Part shown: positions 55,197 through 64,000 of the stretch, in pieces
Numbering within the stretch: position 1 is the stretch's first letter
Layout: every line of letters starts with the position of its first letter
Origin: Planktothrix sp. FACHB-1365
GTDB taxonomy: Bacteria > Cyanobacteriota > Cyanobacteriia > Cyanobacteriales > Microcoleaceae
Assembly: GCF_014697575.1 (NCBI RefSeq)
Contig: NZ_JACJSC010000009.1
Location: 112,008-176,007, forward strand
Reading direction: 5' to 3'
DNA length: 64,000 nucleotides
Program-made: the position numbers and the translations under genes
The notes under the pieces: model-generated
The model's database searches: none
Told to the model about the DNA's origin: nothing
The model's input: the letters and a program-made list of their open reading frames with translations, nothing else

Positions 55197-55877
55197 TTAA
55201 CCCTTAATATAGGGAATCGGATCAGTTAACCCTAGTTCTGCAAAGGCGGCTAATCGCAAACGGCAGGAATCACAAGTTCCACAGGCTTTTGTCTGTCCTG
55301 CATAACAAGACCAAGTAAATTCCCAAGGAACACCCAAACGATTACCAAGTTCGATAATCTCTGTTTTTTTTAAATGAATCAGGGGAGATTCAATCGTAAT
55401 TGGATTGCCTTCTCGACCTTGTTTTGTTCCTAAGCGAAAGACTTCTTCCATTGATTGAATATAATCGGGTCTGCAATCAGGATAACCTGAATAATCTAAG
55501 GCATTCACTCCAATATAAACCCGACTAGCAACAATCGCTTCTGCGTAAGCTAAAGCGAAGCTTAAAAATATAGTATTTCGTGCCGGAACATAAGTAACGG
55601 GTATACTTTCAGCCATTTTTTCAATCGATCTATCCTGGGGTAAATCGAGGTGATCATCTGTTAATGCAGATCCTCCCCATAAGGTGAGATCAAAGGTAAC
55701 AACTTGATGTTCGATGACTCCTGCACATTCAGCAATTTTTCGGGCTGATTCGAGTTCTTTTCGATGTCGTTGCTGATAATCGAAAGAAATCCCATAGCAT
55801 TCACATCCATCTGCTTTAGCTTGGTATAAAACCGTAGAAGAATCTAAACCACCCGATAACAAAATAACTGCTTTCAC
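55197..55877 (-). CDS. queC: 7-cyano-7-deazaguanine synthase
   Basis: The 226-residue PP-loop ATPase turns 7-carboxy-7-deazaguanine into preQ0 for queuosine tRNA modification. It has the PP-loop LLSGGLDSSTVLYQA near the start, a central YIGVNALDYSGYPDCRPDYI, and the zinc site CYAGQTKACGTCDSCRLR near the end. Length is standard. It stands alone. No preQ1 riboswitch is seen upstream. Confidence 0.97.
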   Translation of the reverse strand: MKAVILLSGGLDSSTVLYQAKADGCECYGISFDYQQRHRKELESARKIAECAGVIEHQVVTFDLTLWGGSALTDDHLDLPQDRSIEKMAESIPVTYVPARNTIFLSFALAYAEAIVASRVYIGVNALDYSGYPDCRPDYIQSMEEVFRLGTKQGREGNPITIESPLIHLKKTEIIELGNRLGVPWEFTWSCYAGQTKACGTCDSCRLRLAAFAELGLTDPIPYIKG

Positions 55878-56137
55878 CAGAGTCTTTTCCCTTCTTAATT
55901 GTGTTGATTCTATTTAAGTTAATTTTAACAAAAAATAAAGCGATCGCATCCCTCTACAAGTTACAATTTTTACAAAGCTCCAAAATGGACAAGCTGGCTT
56001 TAAAATCAATATTTAAACATTTCTATAATTTTGTAAACTTTTATTATACAAAATACTTCACATTCTATCCCTGAAATTTTCGCTACACTAAATTTAAAGA
56101 CAGCAATTATATCTCTATACATTAGGTAGTTATCTCT

Positions 56138-56659
56138 ATGCCGACAGTCTCTAAACTAGAAGATCATCCCACACGCTGGCTAACACTGGTATTAGCAACC
56201 TTAGCATTATGGATGGCAGGGAGCTTAATTCTTGACTTTGTAATTATGCCGACAATGTATGTTTCAGGCATGATGGAAGAGACAGGATTTACTTCCGCAG
56301 GAACACTGATTTTTTCAGTGTTTAATCGTTTTGAGTTAGTTTGTGCCGCCGTTGGTTTAACCAGCTTAATTGCATTAGCAACAACCCTTCCTGAAAAATT
56401 TAGTAATCGCCTACGGACAATCACCGGATTATCTTTTTTCCTATTAGCGATTGCGATGATTTACACCTACATTCTTACGCCTCAAATGAGTGCGTTAGGA
56501 ATTAACCTCAACCTCTTTAATGGGTTAACTGCTATTCCTGATGGCATGAACCAACTCCACTGGAGTTATTTTACCCTAGAACTGATTAAATTATCCCTTT
56601 TAGGCACAATTTTAGGCTGGTGTTATCGCAATCACAGTAAACTCGATATCACGTTCTAA
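56138..56659 (+). CDS. Four-helix membrane protein of unknown function
   Basis: The 173-residue protein has hydrophobic segments at about 15-35, 60-82, 93-113 and 140-162. Conserved-looking pieces are LILDFVIMPTMYVSGMM and MNQLHWSYFTLELIKL. It resembles cyanobacterial DUF4149-like membrane proteins, but I hold this loosely. A perfect terminator follows at 56683-56716, so it is probably monocistronic. Confidence 0.65.
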   Translation: MPTVSKLEDHPTRWLTLVLATLALWMAGSLILDFVIMPTMYVSGMMEETGFTSAGTLIFSVFNRFELVCAAVGLTSLIALATTLPEKFSNRLRTITGLSFFLLAIAMIYTYILTPQMSALGINLNLFNGLTAIPDGMNQLHWSYFTLELIKLSLLGTILGWCYRNHSKLDITF

Positions 56660-56682
56660 ATTTCTGAATAAAATTAAGTTAG

Positions 56683-56716
56683 GTTGGGTTAAGGAAACGA
56701 AACCCAACTTTTTTTT
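56683..56716 (+). terminator. Rho-independent terminator
   Basis: GTTGGGTT and AACCCAAC form an 8-bp perfect stem with a 10-nt loop, followed by eight T residues. Confidence 0.85.
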
Positions 56717-56764
56717 GATAGATTAACGACCAAATTAACTGGTTAGGAATGTGGTAACTTCCCC

Positions 56765-57235
56765 TTAAGTTTCTGGGTCATCTGGAATCGGCTTAATAAA
56801 TTGGCGGTTAGCACGGACAAAACAGCTACCTCTATTGAGATTACGGGCAATTTCTACCGGAATCCAAGGTTTATTTTGTTTATCTCGTAATACAATATTA
56901 GTCCCAAATTGTGTTGTTACCGCTTGTAACTTTGTGCCTGTTTTAAAAGTTGTCATCACTGACCAATTGGTAATAGTATGGTAGTTATCTTTATAAAGTA
57001 TATCAGGTGCGTCTATAGAATCCATAGAAATGCCTTGATATTGTTGAAGCATCCGACAGTTTAATCCGTGTGGGTCTTTGTCAGTAACTATCCAATTAAT
57101 TTGGCGAATCCCCCTTCGTTCTGTAGCAGGGAGTATATAATCTCCATTGGTATTAGTCTGAGGAATAGCCCAACTAGGCGTACAGATCAAAACTAAACTG
57201 ATGACAGAAATTAATATAATTTTGAGTAATTTCAT
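56765..57235 (-). CDS. Exported protein, possibly SH3-like
   Basis: The 156-residue protein has a signal peptide (LLKIILISVISLVLICTPSWA, cut near residue 23). The mature part holds LNCRMLQQYQGISMDS, then a strand-rich region with FKTGTKLQAVTTQFGTNIVLRDKQNKPWIPV that looks like a bacterial SH3 fold. Two cysteines (in NCRM and GSCF) may pair. Function is unknown. It is divergent from the DUF29 gene. Confidence 0.65.
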   Translation of the reverse strand: MKLLKIILISVISLVLICTPSWAIPQTNTNGDYILPATERRGIRQINWIVTDKDPHGLNCRMLQQYQGISMDSIDAPDILYKDNYHTITNWSVMTTFKTGTKLQAVTTQFGTNIVLRDKQNKPWIPVEIARNLNRGSCFVRANRQFIKPIPDDPET

Positions 57236-57318
57236 AGCTTTACCTAAAAATTATTTCGTAGAACCGCTATAATTATAGCAATCGAATGCTATAAATCTAA
57301 CTGAGTCTAGGATATCCC

Positions 57319-57786
57319 ATGACAACCCAACTCCCGATCACAGAATCTCAACAAACTTCTAGTTTATATGAAGAAGATTATTATCTTTGGTTAATGAATA
57401 CAATTCATCAATTACAACATGGAAAATTAGCCAAAGTTGATCTCGTTAATTTAATTGAAGAATTAGAAGCTATGGTCAGAAGTGAAAAAAAGGCTATCAC
57501 AAGTAATCTCAGAATTTTATTAATGCACCTATTAAAATATAAGTATCAATCTGAGAAACGAACAAATAGTTGGCTATTTACTATTCGAGAACATCGAAAA
57601 AGATTACGAGACGATTTTAAAAATAGTCCGAGTTTAAAGCGATATTTTCTTGATGTTTTTGAAGAATGTTATCAAGATGCTAGAGAATTAGCTGCTGATG
57701 AAACGGGATTATCAATCAATACTTTTCCTGTAGAATCTCCCTTTTCCCAAGAAGATACTTTAAACCCAGATTATTTACCCGAGTGA
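57319..57786 (+). CDS. DUF29-family protein
   Basis: The 155-residue protein is a typical DUF29 member: YLWLMNTIHQLQHGKLAKVD, NLIEELEAMVRSEKKAITSNL, LLMHLLKYKYQSEKRTNSW and the end with ARELAADETGL. These helical proteins are abundant in cyanobacteria and of unknown role. Its last 12 bp overlap the end of the converging C5 methyltransferase gene. Confidence 0.9.
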   Translation: MTTQLPITESQQTSSLYEEDYYLWLMNTIHQLQHGKLAKVDLVNLIEELEAMVRSEKKAITSNLRILLMHLLKYKYQSEKRTNSWLFTIREHRKRLRDDFKNSPSLKRYFLDVFEECYQDARELAADETGLSINTFPVESPFSQEDTLNPDYLPE

Positions 57787-58911
57787 TAGTAATTCACGGT
57801 TTTCTTGATTGGCTAATTTTAAACGTTCTTTAATTGATAATTGTTGTAAATCTTGACTCAAATCATATAAATTAACTCGCTCATAATTACCTTGAAACAA
57901 AGGAATTAATGCTTCAACTAAGGCTACAATACCATCAGGAGGAACTGCATTCCCAATTTGTCTGCGAACTTCTGTCAATGATCCTTCAAAGATAAAATTA
58001 TCTGGAAACGATTGTAACCGAGCTCGTTCTCGATTAGTTAATGCTCTGGGTTCTTGATAATGATATCCCCAAGTTCCACCGCCACCTCCTGCGATAATGG
58101 TTGTTGAAGGTTTGTCAGGGTGTAAACGTCGGTAAACATGACTAATCATTCCTTTAACATAATATTCACTATCTTTCGGAATATCAGTAAAATTTCCTCC
58201 GGGTTTAATCCGTTTTAAAATTTCAATGGTTCTTGGTTGGATTTTTTGATGTTCATTATTATAGGGAATTTTTTCTACCCCGGCTAATACTTGTGATGCA
58301 GTTCGATAAGGATACTTTCGATTTAAGCCATATTCGGGTTGGGGATGAATAAAATTAAACCCTGTATCTTTTCTAATTCCAACTAATAACACCCGTTCTC
58401 GAAATTGAGGAACCCCATAATCAGCAAAATTATAAAGTTTCGGTTTAACTAAATATCCCGGTTCAATATTTTCAAAATCAGAAATAATTCGTTGAATTGC
58501 TTTATAATTATTCGCACTTAATAATCCCTTGACATTTTCAGCAATAAAGGCTTTCGGTCTTTTCGCTTGCACAAATTTAAGAAAATAAGTATATAAATTT
58601 CCTCTTTCTCCTTCTAAACCAGGACGTTTCCAAATCATTGAAAAGTCTTGACAGGGGAAACCTCCCGTAATTAAATCAGCATTAGGAAGTTCGGAAATAT
58701 TAATATTTTCGATTTGATCACAAACAATTACATTAGATATATTCCGTCTAAAAGTTTGGCAAGCATTTTCATTAGAATCAATTGCCCAAACTACTTTAAA
58801 TCCTGCTTTATGAAAGGGTAAATCCATACCCCCACATCCTGAAAATAATGAAATCATAGAGGGAGATTTTTTCCAGTTAATTTTAGATAAACATTCTGTT
58901 AATGGGATCAT
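57775..58911 (-). CDS. DNA (cytosine-5)-methyltransferase, apparently orphan
   Basis: The 378-residue enzyme has all C5 landmarks: motif I SLFSGCGGMDLPF (21-33), motif IV GGFPCQDFS with catalytic Cys87, motif VI AENVKGL, motif VIII QFRERVLLVGI, a target-recognition region, and motif X RRQIGNAVPPDG. No restriction endonuclease or Vsr gene is adjacent, so it may act in epigenetic marking. The recognition site cannot be read from sequence. It overlaps the DUF29 gene end by 12 bp. Confidence 0.93.
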   Translation of the reverse strand: MIPLTECLSKINWKKSPSMISLFSGCGGMDLPFHKAGFKVVWAIDSNENACQTFRRNISNVIVCDQIENINISELPNADLITGGFPCQDFSMIWKRPGLEGERGNLYTYFLKFVQAKRPKAFIAENVKGLLSANNYKAIQRIISDFENIEPGYLVKPKLYNFADYGVPQFRERVLLVGIRKDTGFNFIHPQPEYGLNRKYPYRTASQVLAGVEKIPYNNEHQKIQPRTIEILKRIKPGGNFTDIPKDSEYYVKGMISHVYRRLHPDKPSTTIIAGGGGGTWGYHYQEPRALTNRERARLQSFPDNFIFEGSLTEVRRQIGNAVPPDGIVALVEALIPLFQGNYERVNLYDLSQDLQQLSIKERLKLANQENRELLSLG

Positions 58912-58934
58912 CAGTTTAAATATGAGTAAGGGAT

Positions 58935-58959
58935 GGTGCGTGCGCTGCGCTTACACACC
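58935..58959. repeat. Palindromic repeat upstream of the methyltransferase gene
   Basis: An imperfect palindrome GGTGCGTGCGC-TGCGC-TTACACACC with GC-rich centre lies between two genes on the same strand. It resembles the GGTGCGTTACGC-type short repeats scattered in cyanobacterial genomes. Confidence 0.5.
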
Positions 58960-58976
58960 CTACAATAATAATTATA

Positions 58977-60095
58977 TTATTTACCGAGTGCAATAATAGC
59001 ATTTTGTCCGCCAAAACCAAAACTAAAACATAACGTATTTCTGACAAAACTAGAACGAACTGAGGTAACAAAATCCAAATCAAATTCAGGGTCTTTTAAG
59101 CCAACACAAGGGGGTAAAAGTTGATAATTTAATGCCATTAAACCAAATGCTACTCCTAACGCTCCTGATGCACCTAATGTGTGTCCGGTCGCCCCTTTTG
59201 TCGAACTGACGGAAACGCCTTGAGGAAATAAGTGTTGAATTAATTTAACTTCATAGTCATCATTTAATGCGGTTGCAGTTCCATGAGCATGAATATAATC
59301 AATTTGATTAGGAGATAAATCACTATTTTTTAAACAAGTTTTAATGGCTGCGATCGCACTTTTTTGGTTAAAGTCCGGTTTATTACTGTAAGCCGCATCA
59401 TTGGTTAATCCAAATCCTAAAATTTTTCCATAAATTTGAGCTTTTCGCTGTTGTGCTAAATCTTCTGATTCTAAGATCAAAATAGCCGATCCTTCCCCTA
59501 ACACAAATCCTTCTCGATTTCGATCAAAGGGATAGCAACCTGTTTTTGCTAACGCTCCCATTTGTTCAAATCCGGCTAAGGTTAAAGGAGTAATGGGTGC
59601 TTCCACCGCACCTACGATCACACGCTGACATTGTTGGGTTTGAATCAGTTCAAATCCTTGAGCGATCGCCCAAATTCCTGTAGCACAAGCGGCCATTGGT
59701 GATAAAATAATTCCTGTAGATCCGATTTTTTTAGCTGCATTTACAGCAATATTAAAATGTAAATAATCCCTAAATTTAATTAAATTAATATTCTCTTCCC
59801 TCCTTGCTAACTGTTCTAATTTTCCTTGATATCCCCGACTCGAACCGATCACAACCCCACAGTCGGGTAACAGGGGAGTTAAATCAGCCATGATTAACGC
59901 ATCCGTGATCGCCTTTTCTAATAATTCTGTAGGATGAGACGGAATATCATGAATTAAAGCGAGGGGTTGGGTTAGAAGCTCAGGAAAAGGTTGATAAGGT
60001 AATATTCTTGATTGACTGGATAACAATCCTTTCCAGGTTGTTTCTAAATTCCCTAATGCTGAGATTAAACCAATACCAGTAACAACAACATTCAT
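58977..60095 (-). CDS. Beta-ketoacyl-ACP synthase (KAS II-like)
   Basis: I start at ATG 60095 (MNVVVTGIGLISALGN), the normal KAS opening; a further ATG at 60122 adds nine residues. The triad is complete: Cys in MAACATGIWAIAQG, His in HAHGTATALND, and His in KGATGHTLGASGA. At 372 residues it is shorter than FabF (about 415). It elongates acyl-ACP or serves a specialised lipid or polyketide; no ACP or ketoreductase gene is adjacent, so it is probably a secondary enzyme. Confidence 0.85.
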   Translation of the reverse strand: MNVVVTGIGLISALGNLETTWKGLLSSQSRILPYQPFPELLTQPLALIHDIPSHPTELLEKAITDALIMADLTPLLPDCGVVIGSSRGYQGKLEQLARREENINLIKFRDYLHFNIAVNAAKKIGSTGIILSPMAACATGIWAIAQGFELIQTQQCQRVIVGAVEAPITPLTLAGFEQMGALAKTGCYPFDRNREGFVLGEGSAILILESEDLAQQRKAQIYGKILGFGLTNDAAYSNKPDFNQKSAIAAIKTCLKNSDLSPNQIDYIHAHGTATALNDDYEVKLIQHLFPQGVSVSSTKGATGHTLGASGALGVAFGLMALNYQLLPPCVGLKDPEFDLDFVTSVRSSFVRNTLCFSFGFGGQNAIIALGK

Positions 60096-60286
60096 TATTG
60101 ATGAGTAATCTGTCTTCAACAACCGAGAGTCAGAATTAACTCTAACTAACTCTACTTTATCTTAAATAACCCCCGAATTAAATTTTTAGGAGATATCGTT
60201 TAAATTAATATCGGTTGAAACACTCTCTTGTATTTTTTTAAAAAAAAGTTTATAAATTAGAAGATATTGATTCAATAAAGACAACT

Positions 60287-61972
60287 ATGGTTAAGCAAAC
60301 TAGACTCCCTACAGCATTTGTTTATGGAGTCGTAGGGATTTGTATCCTACCCTTTTTACTCAATCTCTTAGGTATTAGTTTTGCTTCTCCACAAAATTCA
60401 TTGAATCTATCAACTTTAACTAATCTCAGTCAGCCGCAATGGGTTGATCAGCTACATCATGCTTTATTAGGGAGCTTTACCCACACAATTTTAGAATGGG
60501 TAGCGATTTGTACAGCATTTTTTACGGTTTTATTATCCTTTGTTCACTTTGCGATTAAGCGAGATATCGTAACTCCCATTATTGGGATATCTCTATTTTT
60601 TGCAGGGAGCATGGATGCTTTTCATATTTTAGCAGCCGATCGAATGATTGAAGGGGTCGCAGACAGTCAAGCCTTGATTCCTGTCACCTGGGCTATTTGT
60701 CGCTTATTTAATGTTGTGATTTTAATTCTAGGGGTAGGTACAATTCTGATTATAAAACCTAAGAATTGGCGGGGTAATTTTACCATTGTTATGATGGCGA
60801 TCCTCTGCTTTGGGTTGTTAGCTTCTGTAATTATTTATGTTGTTATGAACAGCCCAACTTTACCTCAAACGATCTTCCCTGATGCTTTCATTAAACGCCC
60901 TTGGGATTTTATCCCCTTAGTATTATTTATATTTGCAGGAATTTTTATTTTTCCCAAATTTTATCATCAATATCCGAGTCTATTTGCTTATTCTTTAGTG
61001 GTGAGTACAATTCCTTCGGTTATGGCACAAATGCACATGACCTTTGGTTCGATACAATTGTTTGATAATGATTTTAATATCGGACATTTCTTGAAAATTA
61101 TTGCCTATTTAGTGCCATTTTTAGGACTGAGTTTAGATTATATTCAAACCTATCGCCAAGAAGCCATTGTGATTAATACACTCGCCACTTCTTCTGTTCT
61201 CCTTTCTAAAAGTACCGAACAACAGGAGCGAATGGTACTTCAACAGTCTATCACAGTGAATCAAACCACAACGACCATGAATCAGTTGGGAAACTCTTCT
61301 CAACAATCAGCAACGCAGGCAGAAATTGCCGTTGACACCGCTAAAAAAGTGCTGAATTTAGCAGAAATTGGTAAAGAGGCAGTTAATCATACCTTAAGAG
61401 ATATGGCAAATCTTAAGACTAAAATTGAGGCAATTTCTGAACAAATTAGGCGCTTGAGTGAACAGGTGGCTTTAATTAGTCAGATTACAACCTCGGTAAC
61501 AAACTTAGCAAATCAAACAAATTTGTTAGCTTTAAATGCCTCAATTGAAGCGGTACGAAGTGGAACCAATGGTCGAGGTTTTGGGGTCGTCGCTAAAGAA
61601 ATTCGTCAACTGGCTGATCAAAGTAAAAGATATTCCCAGGATATTAATAATGTCGTAACGGATATTAAAACTGAAATTAATTCAACTGTAAAAGTTACAA
61701 ATGAGGGAAAAAATTCAGTTTATGAAGGGGTAAAAAATGCTCAATTTACGACGGATACTTTTATAAAAGTAGCGACTGAAATTAACCGTATTGTTTTGAG
61801 CAACCAGGAAATTTATCTGACCTATAAACAGCAGGAAATTGCTATTCAAAAAGTCATAGATTCGATGAATTCACTGAATGAGGAAGTCGCTCAAACCGCT
61901 ACTGGAATGCGGGAAACAAAAGTGGGGATTCAAGACGTTGAGAAGGCATTGTTACTTTTAGCAGAGACTTGA
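60287..61972 (+). CDS. Methyl-accepting chemotaxis-type receptor with seven-helix membrane sensor
   Basis: The 561-residue protein has seven or so membrane helices in the first 290 residues, with [31 protein letters not shown], a conserved membrane sensor of MASE type. No periplasmic domain is present. A coiled coil and MCP signalling domain follow (about 330-560). The tip reads [35 protein letters not shown], where EAVRSG replaces the usual EAARAG. It should signal to CheA/CheW. No che gene is adjacent. It could control phototaxis or pili, which is inference. Confidence 0.85.
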   Translation: MVKQTRLPTAFVYGVVGICILPFLLNLLGISFASPQNSLNLSTLTNLSQPQWVDQLHHALLGSFTHTILEWVAICTAFFTVLLSFVHFAIKRDIVTPIIGISLFFAGSMDAFHILAADRMIEGVADSQALIPVTWAICRLFNVVILILGVGTILIIKPKNWRGNFTIVMMAILCFGLLASVIIYVVMNSPTLPQTIFPDAFIKRPWDFIPLVLFIFAGIFIFPKFYHQYPSLFAYSLVVSTIPSVMAQMHMTFGSIQLFDNDFNIGHFLKIIAYLVPFLGLSLDYIQTYRQEAIVINTLATSSVLLSKSTEQQERMVLQQSITVNQTTTTMNQLGNSSQQSATQAEIAVDTAKKVLNLAEIGKEAVNHTLRDMANLKTKIEAISEQIRRLSEQVALISQITTSVTNLANQTNLLALNASIEAVRSGTNGRGFGVVAKEIRQLADQSKRYSQDINNVVTDIKTEINSTVKVTNEGKNSVYEGVKNAQFTTDTFIKVATEINRIVLSNQEIYLTYKQQEIAIQKVIDSMNSLNEEVAQTATGMRETKVGIQDVEKALLLLAET

Positions 61973-61990
61973 AGACTAAACCTTAATTTA

Positions 61991-62054
61991 CAGGGTGAGT
62001 AAAAATACTAATCCCAATCCAGCTTGATTGAGTTTGAGATCCTTACCCACCCTG
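61991..62054. terminator. Inverted repeat between convergent genes
   Basis: CAGGGTGAGTAA and TTACCCACCCTG match as inverted repeats at 11 of 12 positions, 40 bp apart, in the gap between the chemoreceptor and cyclophilin genes. Confidence 0.4.
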
Positions 62055-62087
62055 GGAAACTAAAAGTTTACAATTTTTGACAGTTTA

Positions 62088-62849
62088 TTAATTTTTCAGA
62101 TTTTCTAACCCTTGGGTCACTTTAGCAGACTGAATGCGATCGCCTTGTTTAATTTGATCAACAACATTCATCCCGTCGGTAACATAACCAAAAACCGCAT
62201 AACTCCCATCCAGGAACGGTAAATCTGCTAAGGCAAAATAGAACTGAGAAGAAGCGGAATCAGGGAATTGAGAACGAGCCATGGCTACTGCACCCCGACT
62301 GTGGGATAAAACAGGAGCTTTTTGGATTCCGGCACTTTCTAAGGTTTTACTATAGATCGGCTGTTCTGCACCTTTGGGCTTAATTTCTAAGGGGATCATC
62401 CGTTCTTTGGATGTCTTGGGATCAATAAATCCCCCAGTCCCTAATCTAGCACTGGGAAACTTAGGATCTTTACTTTGAGGATCGCCCCCTTGCACCACAA
62501 AGGGTTGAGGATCACGGACAACCCGATGAAAAGCTAGACCATCATAAACCCCTTTATTAACGAGATCGACAAAGTTCCCGGCGGTAATGGGGGCATTAGT
62601 GCCATCAATTTCAATAGTAATTGGCGATTTATTGACCGTCATTACTACCGTTGCTTTTCCGTTTAATTGGGGTGAATTTGCCATAGGTTGGGTTGAAGTT
62701 GGAGAACTAGGAGTAAGGGTCTGCTCGACAGATGGATTGTTCTGAGCTTGAGTTTCTGCTGAAGTTGTCGTAGAACTACAGCCCGCCACGATTAACACAC
62801 ATAAGAGCAGGAGCGGTAAAAACCAGTGCTGTGTGTTGAATTGTTTCAT
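62088..62849 (-). CDS. Lipoprotein cyclophilin-type peptidyl-prolyl isomerase
   Basis: The 253-residue protein has a lipoprotein signal (LLLCVLIVAGC, lipid Cys at about 24), an S/T/P/Q linker, and a cyclophilin domain from about 70. The domain has NFVDLVNKGVYDGLAFHRVV, FVVQGGDPQ and SSQFYFALADLPFLDGSYAVFG. It should catalyse prolyl isomerisation of proteins outside the cytoplasmic membrane or in the lumen. It lies 34 bp downstream of ycf4 on the same strand and probably shares its transcript. Confidence 0.92.
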   Translation of the reverse strand: MKQFNTQHWFLPLLLLCVLIVAGCSSTTTSAETQAQNNPSVEQTLTPSSPTSTQPMANSPQLNGKATVVMTVNKSPITIEIDGTNAPITAGNFVDLVNKGVYDGLAFHRVVRDPQPFVVQGGDPQSKDPKFPSARLGTGGFIDPKTSKERMIPLEIKPKGAEQPIYSKTLESAGIQKAPVLSHSRGAVAMARSQFPDSASSQFYFALADLPFLDGSYAVFGYVTDGMNVVDQIKQGDRIQSAKVTQGLENLKN

Positions 62850-62883
62850 TTTAGGTCTTAATTTTTGGGTGCAGTCGGATATT

Positions 62884-63450
62884 TTACAGTCCTTCTAAGG
62901 GAACTTGTAAAAACTTCGCTAATTCAGCCCCTTGATTTTCTAAGTCTGACAGAGGCAGGGATTGGCCCACACGGGTTAAGGGAATTTCTCGACGGTCTTT
63001 GAGTTTGAGATACAACGCTCGACGGGGGTTGAGTCCATCTTTGATATCTACCCGAATTGATTGAACCTCATTAACGTTGCAATTGAATTCAACTTTACGG
63101 TTTTTCCCCGGAAAGCCCCACCGGAAAATATTAACCTTTTCCGTTTCCCGATTAAATTCATTGTATCCACCGCCTAAATCCCACAGAATCACCAGCCATA
63201 GATACAAAGCCAGTAACAAGGCTGCTGTTCCATATAACCCCATGACAATTCCTTGGGGGATAAAGATCAGTTGGGTCGGATCGGCGAAGGGTAAAAGATT
63301 AATTTTCAAATAGCTGGATATACCCGATAAGAGAAAACCAGTCCCACCGATGGTGATTACACTGGCCCACCAGTAGTTGCTGAAGCGACGGGAACCCGTA
63401 ACTTTCTGATCAAGGATTTGATTCGTTGTGGTCTTTGTTTGGGTACTCAT
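62884..63450 (-). CDS. ycf4: Photosystem I assembly protein Ycf4
   Basis: The 188-residue protein has two membrane helices (about 27-47 and 65-88) and the Ycf4 core [29 protein letters not shown]. It assists assembly of the photosystem I complex in thylakoids. Length is standard. It is divergent from psbD, an order known in many cyanobacteria, and is followed by the lipoprotein cyclophilin gene. Confidence 0.96.
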   Translation of the reverse strand: MSTQTKTTTNQILDQKVTGSRRFSNYWWASVITIGGTGFLLSGISSYLKINLLPFADPTQLIFIPQGIVMGLYGTAALLLALYLWLVILWDLGGGYNEFNRETEKVNIFRWGFPGKNRKVEFNCNVNEVQSIRVDIKDGLNPRRALYLKLKDRREIPLTRVGQSLPLSDLENQGAELAKFLQVPLEGL

Positions 63451-63486
63451 GAAACGTAAGAGTGTAAATCTTCACAGTCAACACCT

Positions 63487-63516
63487 TTGCAAAAATTGTT
63501 AACTGTAATATATAGT
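63487..63516 (+). promoter_or_regulatory. Candidate promoter of psbD with long leader
   Basis: TTGCAA (63487-63492) and TATAGT (63511-63516) are 18 bp apart. The leader would be about 270 nt and contains short GC-rich stems (CCCCGGTTAACCGAGG near 63552 and CTTCGGCCGAACTGCGTTCGG near 63648). No other promoter-like pair is as good in the 342-bp gap. Confidence 0.35.
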
Positions 63517-63792
63517 TATGTTAACTTGCTTAATAGTCTACCGCTAAATGTCCCCCGGTTAACCGAGGACACCATCTGTAGACTCAAAGCATCCGATCGA
63601 TCGCTGAACAGTTGGTCTCGCAAGGGAAAAAAACTGCTTTGTAAGACCTTCGGCCGAACTGCGTTCGGATTGATTTCCACAGAAGGTCAAACCAGTGAAA
63701 CGATCAGCCCCATCAAAAATCGAGAAACCGATTGATTATGGGGTAGTTCACAAAGGATAATGTTTTAGATAACCCAAGAGGATCGTTCTGAA

Positions 63793-64000
63793 ATGACTAT
63801 AGCAGTCGAACGGCCGCAAGTTCAGAGAGGATGGTTTGATGTCCTCGACGACTGGCTCAAACGCGATCGCTTCGTCTTCGTGGGTTGGTCAGGAGTTCTA
63901 CTGTTTCCCTGTGCTTATCTAGCCCTTGGTGGCTGGTTAACCGGAACCACATTTGTTACTTCCTGGTACACCCACGGTTTAGCAAGCTCTTATTTAGAAG
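63793..64000 (+). CDS. psbD: Photosystem II D2 protein (3' partial)
   Basis: The first 69 residues are visible: [20 protein letters not shown], then [24 protein letters not shown] and [14 protein letters not shown], an unmistakable D2 N-terminus. D2 pairs with D1 in the photosystem II reaction centre and binds chlorophyll, pheophytin and QA. psbC normally overlaps its 3' end, beyond the window. The ribosome site is not strong. Confidence 0.98.
   Translation, partial: MTIAVERPQVQRGWFDVLDDWLKRDRFVFVGWSGVLLFPCAYLALGGWLTGTTFVTSWYTHGLASSYLE

Overview
This is chromosomal DNA of a filamentous, non-heterocystous-type cyanobacterium, most like Planktothrix or a related Oscillatoriales (genus is inference). 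The evidence is direct: psbD, ycf4, petJ, ndhL, thf1/psb29 and a CpcT/CpeT bilin lyase are present, the octamer HIP1 (GCGATCGC) recurs about 29 times by eye, and heptameric tandem repeats and short palindromic repeats fill many gaps. Base composition is AT-rich.

Layout. 1-9.8 kb: a gene tail, a Kef-type antiporter, an M23 peptidase, an IS200/IS605-type element with an internally deleted TnpB, a ComFB-like protein, thf1, a CpcT-like lyase, a STAS protein, hemF and an Mrp ATPase. 9.8-14 kb is accessory: a vMAP/NB-ARC STAND ATPase, a direct-repeat block, an RTX/PPC protein, and a RAYT transposase with three 28-bp palindromes, one inside its coding sequence, plus a decayed RAYT fragment. 14-20.6 kb is core metabolism: ndhL-DUF3007-trpA, hemA, glpX, thioredoxin, a PLP aminotransferase. 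21-25.6 kb is envelope and export: a PEP-CTERM protein, a Cys-containing exported protein, an HpsJ-like protein and a TonB-domain protein. 25.64-28.17 kb is a complete group II intron with an RT/maturase/HNH ORF, lying just after cobI. 28-36 kb: cobI, a GlcNAc-transferase-family protein, a VWA protein, exported proteins of unknown function, an MTHFR-family protein, trpS and a K+ channel. 36-45 kb: bioF, an SLH lipoprotein, DUF29, uvrB, an NRPI-repeat protein, a Uma2 nuclease, an M42 peptidase and tRNA-Glu(UUC). 45.5-52 kb: a two-gene signalling unit (CBS-PAS-GAF-GGDEF, then a Cache hybrid kinase). 52-64 kb: an aldo/keto reductase, petJ, queC, an orphan C5 methyltransferase, a ketoacyl synthase, a chemoreceptor, a lipoprotein cyclophilin, ycf4, and the start of psbD running off the window.

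Tetrapyrrole functions are spread through the window: hemA and tRNA-Glu (the substrate carrier for HemA), hemF, cobI and the bilin lyase. Photosystem functions are thf1, ycf4, psbD, petJ and ndhL. I found no CRISPR array, rRNA, prophage or recognisable riboswitch. The best candidates for something new are the RAYT/palindrome locus, the NRPI-repeat protein, heptamer arrays that run up to start codons, the TnpB deletion derivative, and the direct-repeat block before the RTX gene.
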